Assembly (NCBI GenBank): GCA_900544235.1
Contig: UQUL01000043.1
Span: forward strand, 1 to 16,596
DNA: 16,596 nt
Source: an uncultured Collinsella sp.
Lineage (GTDB): Bacteria > Actinomycetota > Coriobacteriia > Coriobacteriales > Coriobacteriaceae
Direction of reading: 5' to 3'
The translations under genes were made by a program, and so were the position numbers. Shown in pieces: positions 14,004-16,596 of this stretch; within the stretch, counting starts at the first letter, position 1, and every line of letters starts with the position of its first letter. Below the pieces are notes generated by a model. The model did no database searches. It worked only from the letters and a program-made list of their open reading frames with translations, and was not told where the DNA came from.

Positions 14004-15281
14004 TTGTTTGAATGTGAACTGCCGTTTGACCACAAGACGTTGCATCTGGAGCTCGAGGATAAGAACTTTGCAGGTGTGATGGAAGGTCATCAAAACGAGT
14101 TTAAGACCACGAAATCGCAGGAAGAGCTGGTGGAGGAGTCGCTTGCCAACCCTTATGGTTCGCCTTCGCTCGAGGAGCTTTGTGCTGGCAAGAAGGATAT
14201 CGTCATTATTAGCTCCGATCATACGCGCCCCGTTCCCTCGCGTGTGACGATGCCTATTCTGCTGCATCACATCCATTCCGCTGCGCCCGAGGCTCGAGTG
14301 CGTATTTTGGTTGCTACGGGTATGCACCGTCCGTCGACGCACGAGGAACTCGTCAACAAGTATGGCGAGGAGATTGTTGCCAACGAGGAAATCGTTATGC
14401 ACGTCGCGACTGACGACAGCATGATGAAAAAGATTGGCACCCTGCCTTCTGGTGGCGAGTGCATCATCAACAAGATTGCCGCCGATTGTGATCTGCTGCT
14501 TGCCGAGGGCTTTATTGAGCCGCACTTCTTTGCCGGTTTCTCTGGTAGCCGCAAGTCCGTCCTGCCCGGCATCGCCAGCTACAAGACCATCATGTACAAC
14601 CACAACGGTCAGTTTGTGAATGATTCCCACTCGCGTGCCGGCAACCTGTGCCACAACCACGTGAGCGAGGACATGTTTGCCGCCGCCGAGATGGCTCACC
14701 TTGCCTTTGTGCTTAACGTGGTACTTAACGGCAAGCACGAGGTCATCGGCTCCTTTGCCGGCGACATCCACAAGGCGCACGAAGCTGGCTGCGAGTTCGT
14801 GAAGAGCCTTGCCGGCGTTGAGCCCGTCGAGTGCGAGATTGCCATCACCACCAACGGCGGCTACCCGCTCGACCAGAACATCTACCAGGCTGTAAAGGGC
14901 ATGTGCTCTGCCGAGGCCACGCTTCCCGAAGGCGGCGTGATTATCGACGTTGCCGGTTGCGCCGACGGTCACGGTGGCGAGGGCTTCTATCACAACATCG
15001 CCGACAACGATCCGGCAGAGTTTGAGCGCGCCTGCATCGATCGTCCCAAGGACGAGACCCTGCCCGACCAGTGGACGAGCCAGATTTTCGCCCGCATCCT
15101 GGCACATCACCCTGTGATCATGGTCACCGACCTGTGCGATCACCAGATGATCAAGGATATGCACATGACGCCGGTCAACACCCTCGAGGAGGCGCTCAAG
15201 CTCGCCTTTGAAATGAAGGGTGCCGATGCCAAGGTTGCCGTCATTCCCGATGGCCTGGGCGTTGTCGTCGCGCAGCACTAG
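14004..15281 (+). CDS. larA: Nickel-pincer-dependent lactate racemase LarA
   Basis: The protein is 425 residues from a TTG start at 14004. It interconverts D- and L-lactate by hydride transfer to the nickel-pincer nucleotide, which is bound covalently to a lysine. With this start the residues expected from L. plantarum LarA fall at identical numbers: His108 (TGMHRPSTHE), His174 (FIEPHFFAGF), Lys184 (GSRKSVLPG) and His200 (YNHNGQF). Other conserved stretches are IISSDHTRPVPS, PSGGECIINK, NGGYPLDQNIYQAVKGM and DGHGGEGFYHN. The frame is open far upstream, but that part runs through the terminator and inverted repeats. The SD AGGAAGAGGG (13985-13994) lies 9 nt before the TTG. A LarD-like channel follows after 49 bp in the same operon. 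The cofactor genes larB, larC and larE are not in the window. Confidence 0.95.
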   Translation: MFECELPFDHKTLHLELEDKNFAGVMEGHQNEFKTTKSQEELVEESLANPYGSPSLEELCAGKKDIVIISSDHTRPVPSRVTMPILLHHIHSAAPEARVRILVATGMHRPSTHEELVNKYGEEIVANEEIVMHVATDDSMMKKIGTLPSGGECIINKIAADCDLLLAEGFIEPHFFAGFSGSRKSVLPGIASYKTIMYNHNGQFVNDSHSRAGNLCHNHVSEDMFAAAEMAHLAFVLNVVLNGKHEVIGSFAGDIHKAHEAGCEFVKSLAGVEPVECEIAITTNGGYPLDQNIYQAVKGMCSAEATLPEGGVIIDVAGCADGHGGEGFYHNIADNDPAEFERACIDRPKDETLPDQWTSQIFARILAHHPVIMVTDLCDHQMIKDMHMTPVNTLEEALKLAFEMKGADAKVAVIPDGLGVVVAQH

Positions 15282-15330
15282 TGCGTGGCCCAAACGAATC
15301 GTTTATAACCGACAAGAAAGATAAGGTTTT

Positions 15331-16062
15331 ATGCTTACCAAACTCCTCTGCGAATTCGGCGCAACGGCCCTCATGATCATCTTTGGCGTGGGCGTGCACT
15401 GCGATACCGTGCTCAAGGGCACCAAGTATCAGGGCTCCGGCCATATGTTTGCCATCACCACTTGGTCTTTTGGCATCTCGGTCTGCCTGTTTGTCTTTGG
15501 CGGTGCCGTGTGCATGAACCCCGCCATGGTGCTTGCCCAGTGCATCGTCGGCCTGGTGCCGTGGAGCAGCTGCATCCCCTTCATGATTGCCGATATGCTC
15601 GGCGGCTTTGTGGGTGCCGTAATCGCTTGGCTTATGTATGCCGATGAGTTCAAGGCTTCCGATGGTGTCGTCGATCCCATTGCCCAGCGCAACATCTTCT
15701 CGACCAACCCCACCACCGAGGGTACGAACTATGCCCGTAACTTCTTCTGCGAGGCTATCTGCACCTTTGTGTTCATCAGCGCCATCCTTGCTGCCGCTAA
15801 CCGCGCCGGCGAGAACGTTCTGATGCTCGCTATCTGCGTCGGTCTGATCGTTTGGGCTGTTGGCATGGGCATGGGCGGCATCACCGGCTTCGCCATGAAC
15901 CAGGCTCGTGACCTTGGTCCTCGCATGGCCTATCAGGTGCTGCCGATCAAGAACAAGGCTGACAATAACTGGAAGTACGGCCTGCTCGTGCCCGGCATTG
16001 CTCCGTTCGTGGGTGCCGCCGTGGCCGCGCTGTTCGTGCACGGGTTCCTCGGCCTGTTCTAG
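15331..16062 (+). CDS. larD: LarD-like lactate channel (MIP/aquaglyceroporin family)
   Basis: The protein is 243 residues with six membrane helices and two re-entrant loops of the MIP fold. The first half has FGVGVHCDTVLKGTKY, GSGHMFAITTWSFGIS and the first NPA box (63-65, in CMNPAMVLAQ). The second box is NQA (190-192, in GFAMNQARDLGPR), with the conserved filter arginine Arg193 kept. GlpF-like members adjacent to larA are known to conduct lactic acid in L. plantarum (LarD), and the position here right after larA supports that role. Glycerol conduction cannot be excluded. The SD is weak (ATAAGG, 15321-15326). The gene ends 24 nt before a strong terminator, so larA-larD forms a two-gene operon. 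Confidence 0.85.
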   Translation: MLTKLLCEFGATALMIIFGVGVHCDTVLKGTKYQGSGHMFAITTWSFGISVCLFVFGGAVCMNPAMVLAQCIVGLVPWSSCIPFMIADMLGGFVGAVIAWLMYADEFKASDGVVDPIAQRNIFSTNPTTEGTNYARNFFCEAICTFVFISAILAAANRAGENVLMLAICVGLIVWAVGMGMGGITGFAMNQARDLGPRMAYQVLPIKNKADNNWKYGLLVPGIAPFVGAAVAALFVHGFLGLF

Positions 16063-16086
16063 CGCTTGTTTGCGTGACGCTTCGTG

Positions 16087-16120
16087 GCGCCGCTACCCCT
16101 TGCGGGTGGCGGCGCTTTTT
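16087..16120 (+). terminator. Rho-independent terminator of larA-larD
   Basis: A 12-bp stem (16087-16098 with 16104-16115, one G-U pair) with a CTTGC loop is followed by TTTTT (16116-16120). Confidence 0.95.
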
Positions 16121-16169
16121 GTTGCGCGCGGGGGCTGGCGCGTGGCGCGTGCGGGCGGCCGGCGGGGAC

Positions 16170-16259
16170 GTTGCTGGGGCGTTATTGCACGCCGGTTCCA
16201 TTGCTGCGGCGTTTCTGCGTGCCGGATTCATTGTCGTGGCGTTATTGCACGCTGGGGAG
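16170..16259. repeat. Three 30-bp imperfect tandem repeats
   Basis: Units at 16170-16199, 16200-16229 and 16230-16259 share the core GCGTTATTGCACGC; unit 2 is GCGTTTCTGCGTGC. The cores begin at 16179, 16209 and 16239. Several reading frames stay open across the array on both strands because 30 is a multiple of three, but no start or SD supports a gene. The array lies between the larD terminator and the convergent DUF559-like gene. Confidence 0.8.
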
Positions 16260-16280
16260 CCGTTGAGCGTGTAATAGCGC
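16239..16280. repeat. Hairpin formed by repeat unit 3 and an inverted copy
   Basis: The core of unit 3 (16239-16252) pairs with GCGTGTAATAGCGC (16267-16280) over 14 bp with two G-U pairs and a 14-nt loop. A second, weaker inverted copy (ACGTGCATAAACGC, 16297-16310) follows at exactly 30 bp. No U-tract is present on either strand. Confidence 0.65.
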
Positions 16281-16328
16281 TGCGCGAGTGATGATGACGT
16301 GCATAAACGCCATGCCATTTTCGGGATG

Positions 16329-16557
16329 CTACGCGACATGCGGGATGCCGAAGCGCTCTAGCAGCGCTACGAGGCGTGCCTCGTTGGCCACGTCCGAGAA
16401 TGTGAAGCGCATGACGCGGTCGACGGCGAGCGTCATGCCAGATTCACGAAGCCGCTCATCGCGCATTACCTGAAGCACATCTCGGCCGTGTGTCATGGCT
16501 GGGTTGACGTACTTCTCGCCACCGTCGAGCTCGCCGGCAATGGTCCGACCATCCAGC
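16329..16557 (-). CDS. DUF559-like protein, C-terminal fragment
   Basis: Only the last 75 native residues are present; the gene is cut by the contig end and the upstream MGSEMCIRDR is translated adapter. The fragment begins LDGRTIAGELDGGEKYVNP and continues with RDERLRESG and RVMRFTFSDV. This pattern (E-x-D-G, a later R-D-x-x-L-R, then R-F-T/S) is that of the DUF559/Vsr-like PD-(D/E)XK nuclease fold. In Actinobacteria such domains often form the C-terminus of proteins with an AbiEi-type winged-helix N-terminus, but that part is not visible here, so neither nuclease activity nor a toxin-antitoxin role can be claimed. It is convergent with larD. Confidence 0.65.
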
Positions 16558-16596
16558 CTGTCTCTTATACACATCTCCGAGCCCACGAGACGCGTA
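16558..16596 (-). other. Nextera sequencing adapter (artifact)
   Basis: CTGTCTCTTATACACATCT (16558-16576) is the Tn5 mosaic end. CCGAGCCCACGAGAC (16577-16591) is the Nextera read-2 adapter. The last five bases, GCGTA, sit where an i7 index starts. This is untrimmed library sequence. Confidence 0.98.

Noticed and set aside
16170..16259. CRISPR interpretation of the 30-bp tandem repeats
   Set aside because: The units are contiguous without spacers, imperfect, and followed by inverted copies.
15908..16339. Small ORFs reading through the 30-bp repeats (10-residue peptide repeats on both strands)
   Set aside because: Several frames remain open only because the repeat length is a multiple of three. 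The plus-strand frames overlap the larD end and its terminator, and no SD was found.

Overview
The window is a GC-rich bacterial contig of about 16.5 kb, most likely from Collinsella or a close relative in the Coriobacteriia (Actinomycetota). That placement is an inference from base composition, codon use, the Collinsella-like protein sequences and the gene mix; there is no marker gene such as 16S rRNA. Both ends are not biological: positions 1-43 and 16558-16596 are Illumina Nextera adapter sequence, so the real DNA runs from about 44 to 16557 and the first and last genes are cut by the contig ends.

Layout. (1) 44-4867 holds two tandem, directly abutting YhgE/Pip-type membrane proteins with long helical extracellular domains. 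The first lacks its N-terminus because of the contig end and has an extra two-helix C-terminal part. (2) 5069-6052 is an EamA/DMT transporter with its own promoter region. (3) 6169-8895 holds an M20D metallo-amidohydrolase followed by an OFA-like MFS transporter. They may form an uptake and deacylation pair, but a GC-rich hairpin region separates them. (4) 8896-9199 is an intergenic region almost filled by three long perfect or near-perfect stem-loops, followed by hisS. (5) hisS (9200-10513) and ppc (10771-13584) are housekeeping genes, each with its own -10 box. ppc also has a pair of short palindromes at its promoter. (6) 13585-14003 holds a large nested stem-loop, a rho-independent terminator and a short inverted repeat ahead of larA. 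(7) larA (14004-15281) and a LarD-like aquaporin-family channel (15331-16062) form a lactate racemization and lactate permeation operon closed by a strong terminator. (8) 16121-16328 carries a 30-bp periodic repeat array, after which the C-terminal end of a DUF559-like protein lies on the minus strand.

How the genes work together. LarA interconverts D- and L-lactate and the adjacent channel would let lactic acid cross the membrane. LarA needs the nickel-pincer nucleotide made by LarB, LarC and LarE, none of which is in the window. ppc supplies oxaloacetate for a fermentative metabolism.

The least explained part is the non-coding DNA. Four stem-loops with 22-28 nt arms lie downstream of the MFS gene and of ppc and lack U-tracts. 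Two of them share the same apical segment with a compensatory base-pair change, which suggests an unnamed REP-like element family.
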